64,000 bases of DNA. Source: Bicyclus anynana (lineage: Eukaryota; Arthropoda; Insecta; Lepidoptera; Nymphalidae). Under the pieces are notes generated by a model. That model searched no databases. It saw only the letters and a list, made by a program, of their open reading frames with translations, and had not been told where the DNA came from. Shown piece after piece: positions 41,410 through 53,324 of this stretch. The stretch is from contig NC_069100.1 in assembly GCF_947172395.1 (NCBI RefSeq), positions 12,428,109-12,492,108 on the forward strand. Direction: 5' to 3'. The position numbers and the translations under genes are program-made. Each line of letters begins with the position of its first letter. The stretch's first letter is position 1.

Positions 41410-42737
41410 GGGTAAGTCCAGGATAGATGCCCCACTTTTCGAAAATGCTAAATAACTCCGAATTTTATAATCTTAGAGCATTGCGTTCTTTAGGAGATAT
41501 TAAATATATTTCTTAATGTTCTATATTATCTGAATCTTTCTGATATAGACTGTGTAGATTTTGTGTAAATTGTAATTTTATGGACCTCTAAAAAATGGGA
41601 TAGACGCCTACTGTGGCGGATAGAAGACTTATCATGAAAAAACTTCTGAGGATAGGTGCCCTTAGTGGGGATTGGCGACTTAGATTGAACATTGTAATTG
41701 ATTTGTTCTAAAATCAAACAACTATATTATTAAAATCAGTCTTTATGGTGTTTTATATAACTTTCATTTTCATTTCTTGGCCATCTTTGTCAAAGTTATA
41801 CTTTAGCTGTAGCTTTTTAGCAAACTGGTATGCTAACTGACGTATTGCTGTTCGGTCCAGCGGAAATCCAGCTTCTCCTAATTTGAATGTAAGAGCCACG
41901 GGTCGTTTTTTGTTATTACAGCATGTTTTCATAAAACAAATAAAAATAAATGCTGGATATATATATTTTTTTTCAGTAATAATTATGCCAGACAGTAACT
42001 ACAATGATATGATGCAATACAATACAAAGTAAAAGTAATTCAAATTTAAAACAACAACACATACAGTAACTTTAAAAATAAGAATTGCTGTTAACGGCAA
42101 ATCTTCGTCTTAATATTTTAGATGGTATTCATTATATTCTAGAAATCTGATTTACGCCTTTCTCTCCCGTTTTCATCTCTTCAAACGCTGCTAGCATACT
42201 GTCTTCGGTCTAGGTTACAGTACGAGGGACAACACCCTGTTTCCTTTTATATTTACGAGGCATTTTGCTCTCCTGCAACAACACAACACTTATAATAAAC
42301 AGTCGGGGATAGTTGCCCTTAGGGGCATCTATCCTAATAAAAAACGGGGCAACTATACTTTTTGTAGGGGATAGATGCCCTTATCAATAAAAACAAAAGT
42401 TGAGTTCCAATTACTATAAAATATATCAGTTTACATAGGCTAATCTTCAATGCAAGCAGACAAATAGAAAAAATATTGACATTATAAGCGAGAGAAAAAA
42501 TACACTGTTGAAAGAACTTACGAATCTTATTTTGGCGCCTTTTGTCGTCTCACCGCGGAACATTTTTACTCACACAGACGAAACGCATGCACTCCGGTCG
42601 AAATTCCTCCCGACACTAAGGTTTGCAGGGGGAGGACTCGTTACTTACAGTAAAATTTAACTCCTACAGTGCTCCTAACATAGTGAAATAAAAATCAAGT
42701 CATCTATCCCACTGGGGCATCTATCCTGGAATTACCC
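41410..42737 (-). mobile_element. pogo-type DNA transposon, decayed (1328 bp)
   Basis: Terminal inverted repeats of 25 bp (41410-41434 and 42713-42737) start GGGTAA and end GATGCCCCA, differ at one base, and are flanked by TA on both sides (41408-41409, 42738-42739), as expected for Tc1/mariner-superfamily elements. Subterminal copies of 'gatagatgccc' recur. The minus strand keeps transposase pieces: from about 42263 MPRKYKRKQG...TEDSMLAAFEEMKTGE, which looks like the pogo N-terminal helix-turn-helix, and near 41900-41735 LGEAGFPLDRTAIRQLAYQF, which looks like the CENP-B-type helix. Stops break the first and the DDE domain is absent. Confidence 0.8.
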
Positions 42738-42739
42738 TA

Positions 42740-43170
42740 TTAATTAGTAACTGCCATTGTTGAAGGTGAAATTATTGCCTCAAAACGCAATATGATGATA
42801 AAATTGTTATCACATATGCCTTAGGTTAAAAGACGGGTTTCTCAGACAATAGTTTTTCCATTCATCAGGTGGCTCGTAGTTTGGTTCCGTAAAAAAAATA
42901 TATTCAGCCACTTCTGTGGGTACATAGAAGCCTCACAAGTGATAATTATGACCGAGGCGCTGTAAGACAAAAATATCATTATAATATATTTCGGTTCGCC
43001 CCACCATTGGACCTGTGGATGTTACCATACAGTAAACTCCTGGAATTTTCATCTACAGGGTGTTGAAAAATTAAACACACTTTTTTTGAGTGAGCCTAAG
43101 AGTGCAACACACGAGGGCTAGAATATCGGGTAATTGCTTATGAGACTAGGGCCTGTACATGTACCTAGCC
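42740..43170. other. intergenic stretch
   Basis: No gene recognised. 'ctacagggtgttgaaaaatt' near 43063 may be a repeat border. Confidence 0.4.
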
Positions 43171-43171
43171 A

Positions 43172-43330
43172 TGTGGCGCGCTTCTCTTTCTACAAACCCT
43201 TCGAACTAATTGACTCTGCTATCGACAGTTCACATGATCAAGCTCTCGATCGGACCTGTCACTCCCATACATTATTTTAGTTTTCAAATCGTTAGCGTTT
43301 GTAGAAATAGAATCGACGTGCTACGTGGGT
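43172..43330. mobile_element. foldback MITE, diverged copy
   Basis: Left 'tctttctacaaaccctt' and right 'gttagcgtttgtagaaatag' correspond to the ends of the better copy at 58434-58573. Confidence 0.6.
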
Positions 43331-44140
43331 ACAGACCTAGGGCTTTGGTTTTAAAGGATGCTGGGCTTGTGAGATCACGCTCCTGACGCCACGTACGTCG
43401 TACGTTCCATTAACCATGTTCGTTCATTCAAGCCACTGATTTTTGACGTCACTGTGCTTAACAAGACACTGCGAGTTGACTGTATTATTGCTAAGAAGGC
43501 GTTATTAGTGGTTATGTCATCGTATAATTAGATAGGTACAAAGTTGATGCATATTCAACGTAAAACAAGGCACTCACTTAATAATATCTTTTTACACAGA
43601 AACAGGCTTGACACGATCTTAGCTATGGTAAGCGGCTGTAGTTCAAGGTGGAATGCATTTCGCTAAAATATTCCTAATCACACTAACATTGTCTTTATAA
43701 TCAAGTAGAACAAAAGAAAACAGAGATTTTTTGATCCTAGCCATGTGAAGAAGTGCATATTCACTATAAAAGATGCGCAAGTTCGTTGACTTGAATACCT
43801 TTGCCTAGAAGAAAATTACAGGTAATATTTTAAGTTTTGCGTTTATCGAAGCATCCTGTACATGAGGGTTTCGCCCGCGGCAGCTCGTATGATGCAGGAG
43901 GGTATAATTACCGTCGCTTTCTGGGAACGGGCTCTGTTTGCTACCGTGATTAGATGCTGCGGAGATACCGGCCGGTATATTATTTACCGACAGCAGAAAA
44001 ATGCTTAAACGCCGACAAATTAGATGCGTGTCCTAAACCCCTTGACAGTCGCTTGCGTCTCTCTGACAACATCATGGACCTTCACCTATCTTTTCGGCTC
44101 TCTCAAAACTCAGCCTCATATTATATATTATAGGTTGCCT
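43331..44140. other. intergenic stretch
   Basis: 43860-44060 is somewhat GC-richer, but no exon can be supported. Confidence 0.4.
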
Positions 44141-44380
44141 TTTTACCCGACTGCCTCAGAAGGAGGATAATGTTTTTCAAACGTATGTAGGTATGTCCAT
44201 TTCTTTGGCATACCCTACAGCTCAAACTAGCTCAAACAGCTGGACAAATTTCGACCTCAAAATTCTTACCTAGTGATATAGGATATGACTATAATCAAAT
44301 GGTTAGAATTTTATATCTAGACATTGTGATACTTGTGTTTCTCTCTTCAGTTCAATACGCTTAAGCAGTCGGGTTTTTAT
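44141..44380. mobile_element. small element with ACCCGACTGC ends
   Basis: 'ttttacccgactgc' at the left and 'gcagtcgggtttttat' at the right form short terminal inverted repeats. No coding. Probably a MITE. Confidence 0.55.
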
Positions 44381-44387
44381 TTTTAAA

Positions 44388-44549
44388 TCACACTAATATT
44401 ATAAAGGCGAAAGTTCGTGTGTAAGTGTGTGTGTGTTTGTGTGGTGTGTGTATGTGTGTGTAAGTGTGTATGTTTGTTCCTCCTTTGCGCTGCGGCTATC
44501 GAAGCGGTCTGGATGCGGACACGCGGATGAAGTCGCGGGCGTTCGCTAG
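44388..44549 (+). mobile_element. complete short Helitron, family 2 (162 bp)
   Basis: TC start after A, (GT)n inside, 'atgcggacacgcggatgaag', end CTAG (44546-44549) then T. Confidence 0.85.
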
Positions 44550-44574
44550 TCCTGAATAAAATTTTAAATCATAC

Positions 44575-44725
44575 TTTTATTATAATAGTATTTTAGGGAG
44601 GTAAAGTTTCCGAGGTTGGTCTCTGGATCTACTGAACTGAATCAATTTTGAAAATACTTTTACCAATAGAAAACTTCGTTATTTGTAGGAGTAGTCTATA
44701 TTTTATTTCCGGGAATGGACGCGGG
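44575..44725 (+). mobile_element. Helitron-like relic
   Basis: 'gggaggtaaagtttccgagg', 'ctctggatctactgaac' and 'cttttaccaatagaaaactt' follow the family order. Ends lost. Confidence 0.5.
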
Positions 44726-44779
44726 TGCTATGAGCAGTATGAAATAAGAACCTTACAGTTCATTTTTATTATCACCATC

Positions 44780-45180
44780 TCAAAACCATCATCATATCAG
44801 CCAATAGACGTCCACTGCAGGACATAGGCCTATTGTAGGGACTTCCAAACATAACAACACTGAGTCACCTGCATCCAGCGAATCCCTGCGACTCGCTTGA
44901 TGTCGTCAGTCCACCTGGTGGGGGGTCGGCCAACACTGCGCTTACTAGTGCGGGGTCGCCATTCCAGCACTTTGGGACCCAACGTCCATCAGCTCTTCGA
45001 ACTATGTGCCCCGCCCATTGCCGCTTCAGCTTCGCAACTCGTTGAGCTATGTCGGTGTCTTTGGGTTTTCACGGATCTCCTCATTTCTGATTCGATCACG
45101 CAGAGACACTCCTAACATAGCTCGTTCCATCGCCCGCTGTGTGACTCTGAACCTTCTTATCAGGCCCATAGTTAGCCTCA
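44780..45180 (-). pseudogene. RTE-type C-terminal fragment, best-preserved tail
   Basis: Plus strand 'cagccaatagacgtccactg' to 'aggcccatagttagcctc'. The minus strand encodes, with shifts, the M-L-RRLRVTQRAMERAML region, the W-W-GH region and the final RPPTRW-like block. Confidence 0.85.
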
Positions 45181-45557
45181 AAACCGATCGCTTTAAAGTA
45201 TTAAAAAAAATTACACTTATTTATGGAAAGACCTACCAACACGTGAACAAAGCCCAGGTTTAAAATACCAAGACAATCAAAGGGTTTTAAAATTCCTCTC
45301 GGATATAACTTTTTGTGGCCCGCGAACCCCTCGCTGCGAAGCGTGGTGGACACCTGCCTTTTACGACGTAATCGTCTGTCTATTCTAACGCTTAACGCTC
45401 ATAACTTTTATTAAGGTCAAATCATAGACAATAAATATCTATTGGTTTTAACTGACGCGAGAGATCATAGACAAAATTATTTAATACTAGCAAATGCTCG
45501 CGATATTGTCCGCATGATAATCAGTATTTTATAAATCCCACAGTGTCCATTGAATTA

Positions 45558-45772
45558 GAATCGGAGGGTGTAGTTCAAACTTCAAATCCGGTCCGAGGCA
45601 TGCACTTCCAACCTTTCAGTTATGTGCATTTTAAGAAATTAAATATCACGTTTCTCAAACGGTGAAGGAAAACATCCTGAGGAGAATTGCACATCTGAGA
45701 ATTTTCTTAATTCTCTAGGTCTGTGAAGTCTGCCAATGCGCATTGGGCCAGCATGGTGGACTAATGCCTAAT
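45558..45772 (+). mobile_element. SINE family A, head lost
   Basis: Starts in the B-box region and ends 'gcatggtggactaatgccta'. Confidence 0.82.
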
Positions 45773-45975
45773 GGTTGTTATGATTATGATTTGTGTTTAA
45801 CTATCGATCATATTTAGGGTACAATCTGTCTTCATTCCAAATTTCAGCCAAATCGGTTCTTTATTTGCATGCAGGAGTAACAAACACACTTGGGTATACA
45901 CATTACTTTACCAAGATTAATTCCCCCCACCATATTGTATTGCCCCGGTATTTTTAATCTCAAAAATTTCTAAAA

Positions 45976-46213
45976 TTTCACCTGATGGTAAGTGATGATG
46001 CAATCTAAGATGGAAGCGGGCTAACTTGTTAGGAGGAGGATGAAAATCCACACGCCTTTCGGTTTCTACACGACATAACGACACCGGTAGATTGTAACTA
46101 ACTAACTAACTAACCTGGACCAATTAAGAAAACCTCAATCGGTCCAGCCAGGGATCGAACCCAGGACATCCGTCTTGTAAATCCACCGCGCATACCACTG
46201 CGCCACGGAGGCC
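45976..46213 (-). mobile_element. SINE family B with internal deletion
   Basis: Tail and centre present, then a (aact)n patch replaces part of the body. The tRNA-like head (B box 'ggatcgaaccca', A box 'gcataccactgcgcca') is intact. Confidence 0.85.
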
Positions 46214-46415
46214 ACCGGTGTGTCAAGGCCACCGATTTGGAATGAAGATAGACTATACCCTGGACTAGCTAACACATAAGTACGTAGGCTACGTTTTATT
46301 CCAGAAAAACATTCATGTCGAAGCCACGAACTTTCGCGTTTATAATAGTAGTGTCATAGGGATAGTATCAAAGGATTCTCTAATAACAACAGAATCATTC
46401 TGTAACTGAACTTTG

Positions 46416-46550
46416 AAAATCCACAACCGTTTCGGTTTCTACACGACGTCGTACAGGAACGCCAAAACACTTGGAGGTTTTTTGGACTTTGCCGGTAGGC
46501 TTACCACTCTACCGACAAAGTCTAGCCACGGCCGAAGCCTCCCACAAGCC
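46416..46550 (-). mobile_element. SINE family B centre fragment
   Basis: 'ccgtttcggtttctacacga' to 'gccgaagcctcccacaagcc', with a short local inversion of 'gactttgccggtag...ctaccgacaaagtc'. Confidence 0.8.
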
Positions 46551-46554
46551 AAAA

Positions 46555-47450
46555 TAGCCTGGTCTTATTCATCATAAATAAAGTGGGGGAGATTTAATAA
46601 CATGAGGATCAGTTCAAAAATGAGTACCGGTTGAGTTGAGTTTCTCAATCTCTCTCTTTTAATCTCAAACTTAAATCAACCTCAAAGTCAAAAGTAATCT
46701 CGTCGGGAAGATTAAAAAAAAATATATTATGTTTTTATATACCTAAAAATCATTTAATTTTATATAATTTAAGATTAGCATTTTTTTAAATTTAACGTTT
46801 ACACCATATATTTTCATTAGATTTACCTGCCTGCTTAGTTATATAGGATAAGACTTAGGGAAAATAGCTTCAACATTTTGGGAGACTAATAATAATCATG
46901 GTTCACAGAAAAACGTTCAGTTTCGCTACTCGTCAATAGATGGCGCTACTAGTACCCACTCCATAGAAACAGTCTCGTCAATTCCCTTTGCCACTTTAAT
47001 TACATTTAAATTGACTAACGCGAATACTTCAGCGGTCGGTCCGGTTTTTTTTCGACCCACAAAGCGGTAAAAATGCAATATCCCTGGGGTATTGAGTTAT
47101 TACAGCGGAATTGTTTACGATTCTACCTCTGAGCGGTGGATTAAAATGCTTAAAAGTGGTATTAAAAAGTTTAATTTGACGTAGGCATGCCGACACTGCG
47201 ATGGATTAATTTCGGTTAACGAGATGTTATAATTAAAAATTGGCCATTTATTTAATTTTATAGGTAGAGGGATGTGGCTGAAAAGGTTAGATTGATGTAG
47301 GTATGTTAAACCTTTGATCTATGGGTAGATAATTAAAGACGATGTTATAATTGTCAAGGTAAAGGAACCGACTACTTATCAATATTTCATTAAGACAGAA
47401 TTTTTTATTTTTCAAAATAATTACTTTGCGATAAAACATTGTCATCAATG
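46555..47450. other. AT-rich intergenic stretch
   Basis: No gene recognised. Confidence 0.4.
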
Positions 47451-47454
47451 ATAT

Positions 47455-47850
47455 TGAATACTGTTAGATGTGTTACTAGGTCATGAAAAATGAGGCAAAA
47501 GAGGAAATTTCAACATCTCAAAGTTAGTTTTGGTCAACAACGAACGTTATTTAAACGAATAATAATACATAAATATCGTCTACATTTTTATACCTACTCT
47601 CATCTATTTATTTCTCCTTTTTTTTAATTTTTAACAATGGCCATACATAAAATATACAAAACACTATAAAAAACTGAAAAAAAAAAAAATTACCTATATA
47701 TGATTGTGTCCGCTCGGTTTTGTAGCCTATGTGTGATCCTATTCGGACCACTTTTAGGTACTATATTAATTTTAGTGATCCGAATAGGATCACTTTTAGC
47801 GGTGATTTTGTAGGGACGTGACCGATTAATAATACCTATTTTAAATAAAT
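47455..47850. repeat. dispersed repeat, inverse of 60510-60720
   Basis: 'aaaagaggaaatttcaacat' and 'gattttgtagggacgtgacc' match 60530-60700 in reverse. A palindrome with 18-nt arms, 'gtgatcctattcgga', lies at 47733-47793. Confidence 0.6.
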
Positions 47851-47895
47851 TATATTGGTCCTATTATTGTCGAGTACTAAATAACAGTTAATTGA

Positions 47896-48210
47896 AGCGG
47901 TGTTAGCCCAGTGATATGACCTCTGCCTCTGATTCGGAGGGCGTAGGTTCAAATCTGGTCTGGGGCATGTACTTCCAGCTTTTCAGTTATGTGCATTGTA
48001 AGAAATTAAATATCACGAGTCTCAAACGATGAACGTAAAAAAAACATTGTGAAACCTGCATACCTAACAATTTTCTTAAATCTCTTCGTATGTACCTACC
48101 TAAATTACTTATGCCGATCCGCATTGGGCCAGCAATCAGCCTATCACGAGTCCCCTCTCATTCTGAGAGGAGACTCGTGCTCGACAGTGAGCACAAGTGT
48201 TGTTAATAAT
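47896..48210 (+). mobile_element. SINE family A, near full length
   Basis: 'gcggtgttagcccagtgata' head, B box 'ggttcaaatctgg', and 3' end 'gacagtgagcacaagtgttg'. Confidence 0.88.
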
Positions 48211-48519
48211 GAACAAATAATATCTTGGTAACTATGAGTTTCATAAGAAGAGTCAGAAGAGAGTCACTCAATGAGCGATCCACAGAGCGAACTTTTTTTG
48301 GATTTCCTCTGCGTGATCGAATCAGAAACAAGGAGATCCGTAGGAGAACCAAAAAGCCGGCACAGCTCAGCTCAGTCGCGAAGTTGAACTGGTAATGGGC
48401 AGGGCACATTTTTTTTAATTATTTACAAGTTAGCCCTTGACTCTCACCTGATGGTAAGTGATGATGCAATCTAAGATGCAAGCGGGCTAACTTGTTAAGA
48501 GGAAGATGAAAATAAACAC

Positions 48520-49167
48520 CCCTTTTTTTTCGTGTTGAGTAAATGCCAATGGCTCCATGTTGGACCTCTACGGAGTCACCAGGGGATTTGGGCGAGCGCA
48601 GAAGCATCGCCTGATGAGACCCGAAGGCTGAAATAAAGATCCTCATCATCTCCTTACCCTTATCCCACTTAAGTGGGGTCGGAAAAATATGTCAATCTTT
48701 TCCATTCGTTTCTATTACTCGTCAACTCATCATCCACTCCTTTTACACACATGTCCTCATTCACACAATCCAACCATCTCTTCTTTGGCCTTCCTCTCCT
48801 CTTATGACCTTCCACTTGCACATTCAACATTTTTCTAGTAATATGACTTTCCTCTCTACGCATTACATGTCCATACCAAGCTAACCTTCTACTCCTCAAT
48901 TTTTCTGTCACTGGCGCCACCTTCAGACTTCCTCTTATATACCTACTCATTCCTTATTTTATCTATTCTTGTCACACCACACATCCATCTGAAATAAAGA
49001 TAGAGGACGGGATGACTCTCTAAGGGCGTCTCCTATGAGACTCGGACCTCGGCTTAGAGAACCATTCGGGAGGGAGTAACCGTGATCTGAGTAAATCAGT
49101 CCGGACGCCCCTGAGATCATGAGTTAGAAAACACACGTCCGGGTGACGTTAGATATCGGGGACCTCG
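48520..49167 (-). mobile_element. retroposon family C interrupted by a non-LTR fragment
   Basis: Same order as 40608-40884: 'ggctccatgttggacctcta', 'gcatcgcctgatgagacccg', then after the inner insertion 'gggcgtctcctatgagactc' and 'atatcggggacctcg'. Confidence 0.85.
48641..48988 (-). pseudogene. 5'-truncated non-LTR retrotransposon with a 13-bp target duplication
   Basis: Flanked by CTGAAATAAAGAT at 48628-48640 and 48989-49001. The minus strand encodes an open C-terminal piece: KLRSRRLAWYGHVMRREE, then GRPKKRWLDCV...DMCVKGV and a stop, typical of RTE/CR1-like protein ends. It ends 'GATGATGAGG'. It is one of the better-kept coding fragments here. Confidence 0.85.
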
Positions 49168-49404
49168 TCTTCCTTTTCTACACGACATCGTACCGGAACG
49201 CTAAATCGACGGACCGACGGACGTGGGGTCGCAACTCCCAGCTCCCTACTGGAATGGCGACTCCGCACCGGAAAGCGCAGTGTTGGTTGACACCTCACTA
49301 GTTGGACTGAGTGGCGTGCATGAGGCTGTTGATGAGGGTATGCACGAGACGATTTTACTAAAGAAACTTTGGTTAAGCCTTTACTAAACATTTGTTTGCC
49401 TTAA

Positions 49405-49604
49405 TCTATACTAATATTATAAAGCTGAAGAATTTGATTGTTTGTTTGATTGAACGCGCTAATCTCAGGAACTACTGGTCCGATTTCAATAATTATTTCA
49501 GTGTTAGATAGCCCATTTATCGAGGAAGGCTATAAGCTATATATTATCCCCATATTCCTACGGGAACGGGTACCACGCGGGTGAAACTGCGCGGCGTCAG
49601 CTAG
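49405..49604 (+). mobile_element. complete short Helitron, family 1 (200 bp)
   Basis: TC start after A, body as at 35048, end 'gcgcggcgtcagCTAG' (49601-49604) then T. Confidence 0.92.
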
Positions 49605-49885
49605 TGCATGTATAAATTGCACGGCACTGGTTGGACTGACGACAACAGCCGGGTTGTAGGGAGTCGCTGGGTGCTGGCATGACTGGAAAATTGCACGAAA
49701 TGACCCTAGCCGAAGGAAAGGAAAAGACGAAGACGTTGCTGAGAATATATTTTTGAAAATCGTGGTCCTGGTAAGATCCTAACCTCCTGCGGGTCCACGT
49801 TTTCCACCGGCTTCTGTTGGTGGCCATTTTAGTTGGCCATTGTAGAAATTCGTTTTTTTTATCATAGGGTAGGGGTAGGGTAAGG

Positions 49886-49995
49886 AAGGACTGCGCGGGT
49901 ATGAAGTCGTGCGCGCGGGGCTTACCTACCTCCCTCCTGGCACGCGCGAACCACCGGGAGTGTTACGAACGAATTGGCCAAGATATAGAATACAT
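49886..49995 (+). repeat. second copy of the 3697-3805 repeat
   Basis: 'gaaggactgcgcgggtatga' to 'gttacgaacgaattggccaa'. Confidence 0.7.
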
Positions 49996-50099
49996 AGTAC
50001 GTTGTAGAGAAATCATAGTTTGAAATCACAGACATACACTTCAATTTTATTTATACGAGTATGTATTGATTAGCTATATTGATAAACACGGCCAATACT

Positions 50100-50300
50100 T
50101 GTCTTTCCTCGTCATCATCACCATCTCCTTGTCCCTAAGCCACTCAAGTAGGTATGGTCGGGACAATATGACTGTCATCTTTTGCCATTCGTCAACTTGT
50201 CACACGTCATCAGCTCTTCTTTCTTTCTTTTTCTTCTCGTGTGTCCTTCCACTAGCAGTTTTAACGTTCTTGTTGTAATGTGACTTCCATCAGAGTCTAA
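50100..50300 (-). pseudogene. older copy of the 48641 non-LTR family
   Basis: The minus strand gives SHITTRTLKLLVEGHTRRKR, matching the SHITRKMLN-VEGHKRRGR stretch of the 48641 copy. The rest is degenerate. Confidence 0.65.
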
Positions 50301-50304
50301 CGGA

Positions 50305-50415
50305 CAGGAATCGAACCCGAGACTTTTGGATTTAAGTCTCTTTAACCGTGAAACTATGAACATTTCGAAAAGCGGGGATCGAAGCCAAGACTTCTTGAAA
50401 GTACACGAGTCTCTA
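50305..50415 (-). mobile_element. tRNA-like SINE relic
   Basis: 'caggaatcgaacccgagact' and a second 'ggggatcgaagccaagactt' are two B-box-like sites about 65 bp apart. Confidence 0.4.
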
Positions 50416-50419
50416 TATC

Positions 50420-52350
50420 AGCGATATTGAGGCTTTAGAACTTTATACACGCACATAAGTTAAATGTCCATTTAATAGAATCTAGGGCTCCTAGGCGATC
50501 TAGATGTTTTTGCTGTAGAGCTAAAACGAAAGGGAATAGCGGCGGCAACGACTTTGATGTCATAGATTATAGAATCAACAGACACGCTAGAGAAGTAGTA
50601 TTATACCTACGACAGCTTATGTTAGTAATATAAGCCGATAACCCACTTGACATTGGCAGTTTCTATCAAGAATTAGTCAAACATAGGTTACATTTTATTC
50701 CAATGGAAACGGGACTAGGCTGATCCGGGGCATCCATTAATACTTTCTATATATATATAATCTAACACTATAGGTACAAGCTATCAAAACTTAACAAATG
50801 GTTTGTTATTTGGATTTATCATGAATTTAGTGATACACTCGAATTTCAGTAACTAGTGAATGTTGAGTTCATTGTAAGAACGATGTTAGGGAAATGACAA
50901 AACGTAAAATTGATTTGTAAATTGATCAATAAGACTTAGATACGATATGTCGTAGAAAACGTACAGTCATTAATAAAAATGTGGACAGAACCGCTGACCC
51001 GACCTTGGTCATAGGCTTTGCCAGTTACAATAAGTACGCTAATACTTAAACTCACTAATCGCTTACACAATGAACTACTCTTAATTTTACTATTTTACCT
51101 TGGTAGTTGTGGTAGAGGAAGCACATCGAGCAAGTCCCAGGACTTGTGACCAAGGGTCTGGTTTAAAGGCGCCTTTTAAAACTAGTAAACACTTACCAAC
51201 CCTGCCCGACATGCTCTCCATGCCCACAGTAAACAATTTAAGATCAATAATTACTTAATCACGAAACATTTTCGAACAAAATCACTAACGCGACAAGCAG
51301 CATGACGCCTCAATCTGCTCAACAAAGAATTGAACCAATTAATAACCCAATTCACTAATCACTTTCCTTTTCTTAATAACACTACTTAATACTTTACTAT
51401 TTCACTATACTTAACAAATAGAAGACAATTATTCCATCTTAAAAGCGGACTACAGCGGAGGCAGGGTGCCTCACTCTAGTCAAGTGTACCGGCGACGCGC
51501 CATTTGGTACGCGATGCCATTGGATGAGAGTTACGTGATCATTTCCTATTGGTCGATCGCCGCCATGTTCGTTATGGTGGTAACGTTTTACAATCTTAAT
51601 TACTTAAACAGTAAATAATCAAAACCTAATTACATGAAAACTTGATTCTAAATTTATTAAATTAATTAGCGTAGATTTTGCTGACCATTACGACAGCAAA
51701 ATCTCCACAGAACCTAAACAGTTTCTTTTCTACTGCTGTCACCTGTCATCATTACTTGAGAGACTAATTATTAATTAAATCAAAACGGAACAGTATTTTG
51801 ATTACAAAATGATTATATTACTAGATAATAAGTCGATTCGAAATAACGAAGGAGTAAACATTATAATTATTAGGTTTGAGGTTATAGATTTTTCAGTGAG
51901 CCAAGCTTCCACGGCGACAGATATAATAATCCTATTGACCTTGAGTAGAATCAATACGAGTAGACGTAGTAGTGGCCTTACAAAATTACTTCGATATTTC
52001 CAAATTATCTGCTTCCTATTGTTTTGCTTAACCTGCCCCTGTATTAGTGTAAAAAACCAAAACAATCAAATCGGCTAAGCAGTTTTAGTAAACTAAACAC
52101 CAGCAATTATTTTTAGCTTTACCATATTATAATTTAGCTATCATTTTGTTAATGTTCATCTAGATCCGTTCATCCGTGTTTGACTACGTTGAATAATAAA
52201 ATAAATAGTGGCTAAGATTTCTAAAAAAAATTGATTTTCTTTTTCACTCCGCAAGAAAATATTAGAAAACGTAAAAAAGTCTTTTTCTAGTTATTGCATA
52301 GTCAAAGTAAATAGGGATTAATTTTATATTAGGTATAAAACTGTAACTGA
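50420..52350. other. AT-rich stretch, possible old LTR
   Basis: A diverged piece of the 30000 repeat lies at 51105-51155. 51440-51720 is more balanced and may be an old LTR, but no paired copy is present. No gene is supported. Confidence 0.35.
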
Positions 52351-52384
52351 AAATTGTGATCGTCTATTTTGAAGCTATACTCTA

Positions 52385-52545
52385 TGCCTACCTCCCAGAT
52401 ATGCCAGGCGCGCTGACCGCGCAGGTTCGCGCCGTCCCCCTCGCACTCTGCCCTCTCGCTCTAACCAAACGCACCGCGGGGAGTTTTTGCGGGCGATTCC
52501 GAGAGGCCGACGGCGTCACCGTTCGATCATGCGCAGTATTGTGGT
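52385..52545. promoter_or_regulatory. GC-rich, CpG-rich island of unknown role
   Basis: About 150 bp rich in CG within AT-rich surroundings (for example 'gcgctgaccgcgcaggttcg', 'cgaccattcg'-type runs, 'catgcgcagt'). It might be a promoter or first exon, or a fragment of a GC-rich repeat. The plus-strand ORF across it has no recognisable domain. Confidence 0.35.
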
Positions 52546-52892
52546 CATTTTTATGGGGTTCCTATATTATTGGACACTTGGAGGCTTTTAATCGAATTTT
52601 CCATCATTTGCAGAGCGATTAATGTCCCACTGTTAGGCATGTGCCTGCATTTTTCATAATTAACAGCTTATTTTTAAATAGCTCCCTGTAATGCCAGATA
52701 TCTCTCACGGGAGAGAGATTTGGAACTTAAGCCCACCGCCACCGCTCTTTGAATGCTAGATCATTTTAGTAGTAGTAAAATTTTACATTGATCTTGTCTA
52801 GGGAAATAAGTAGGTACCTACCTAATACCGCTATGCATTTTTTGACAGAACTAGCCCGGGGAAATACATAGTATTGCAATGCATATATAGGT

Positions 52893-53203
52893 ATCATCAT
52901 TATCAACCCATATTCAGCTCACTGCTGAGCTCAAGTCTCCTCTCAGAATGAGAGGGGTTAGGCCAATTAGTCCACCACGCTGGCTCAATGCGGATTAGCA
53001 GACTTCACACACGCAGAGAATTAAGAAAATTCTCTGGTATGCAGGTTTCCTCACGGTGTTTTTCCTTCACCGTTTGAGACATGTGATATTGAATTTTATG
53101 AATGCACACAACTGATAAGTCGGAGGTGCATGCCCCGGACCAGATTCGAACCCACACTCTCCGGAATCTGAAGCAGAGGTCATCCATTGGGCTATCACGG
53201 CTC
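52893..53203 (-). mobile_element. SINE family A, near full length
   Basis: From 'atcatcattatcaacccata' to 'gggctatcacggctc'. Confidence 0.9.
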
Positions 53204-53264
53204 ATAAACATCGTTATTATTATACATAGGTTAAATATGCGAAAATATAAATTGAAGGGAATTA

Positions 53265-53324
53265 AATTAGGGGTAGAAAGTTGACATCGATTTCCACGCG
53301 GACGAAGTCGCGGGCGTCCTCTAG
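53265..53324 (+). mobile_element. Helitron 3' end
   Basis: 'gcggacgaagtcgcgggcgt' and CTAG (53321-53324) then T. The rest is lost or hidden behind the SINE. Confidence 0.75.

Larger units (their letters stand above)
48412..49208 (-). mobile_element. SINE family B interrupted by family C
   Basis: The poly-T side and tail (48412-48519) are separated from 'tttctacacgacatcgtacc' (49168-49208) by family C. Confidence 0.82.
48235..49345 (+). pseudogene. RTE-type C-terminus, split by nested insertions
   Basis: 48235-48411 encodes RVTQ-AM-RS-E-like and LRDRIRNKEIRRRTK-like sequence with shifts. 49209-49345 continues with 'RTDGRWGRN' and the tail. SINE B (48412-49208) sits between them. Confidence 0.75.

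Noticed and set aside
50993..51709. Solo LTR flanked by GAACC
   Set aside because: GAACC occurs on both sides, but the interval lacks TG...CA ends and has no second copy in the window.
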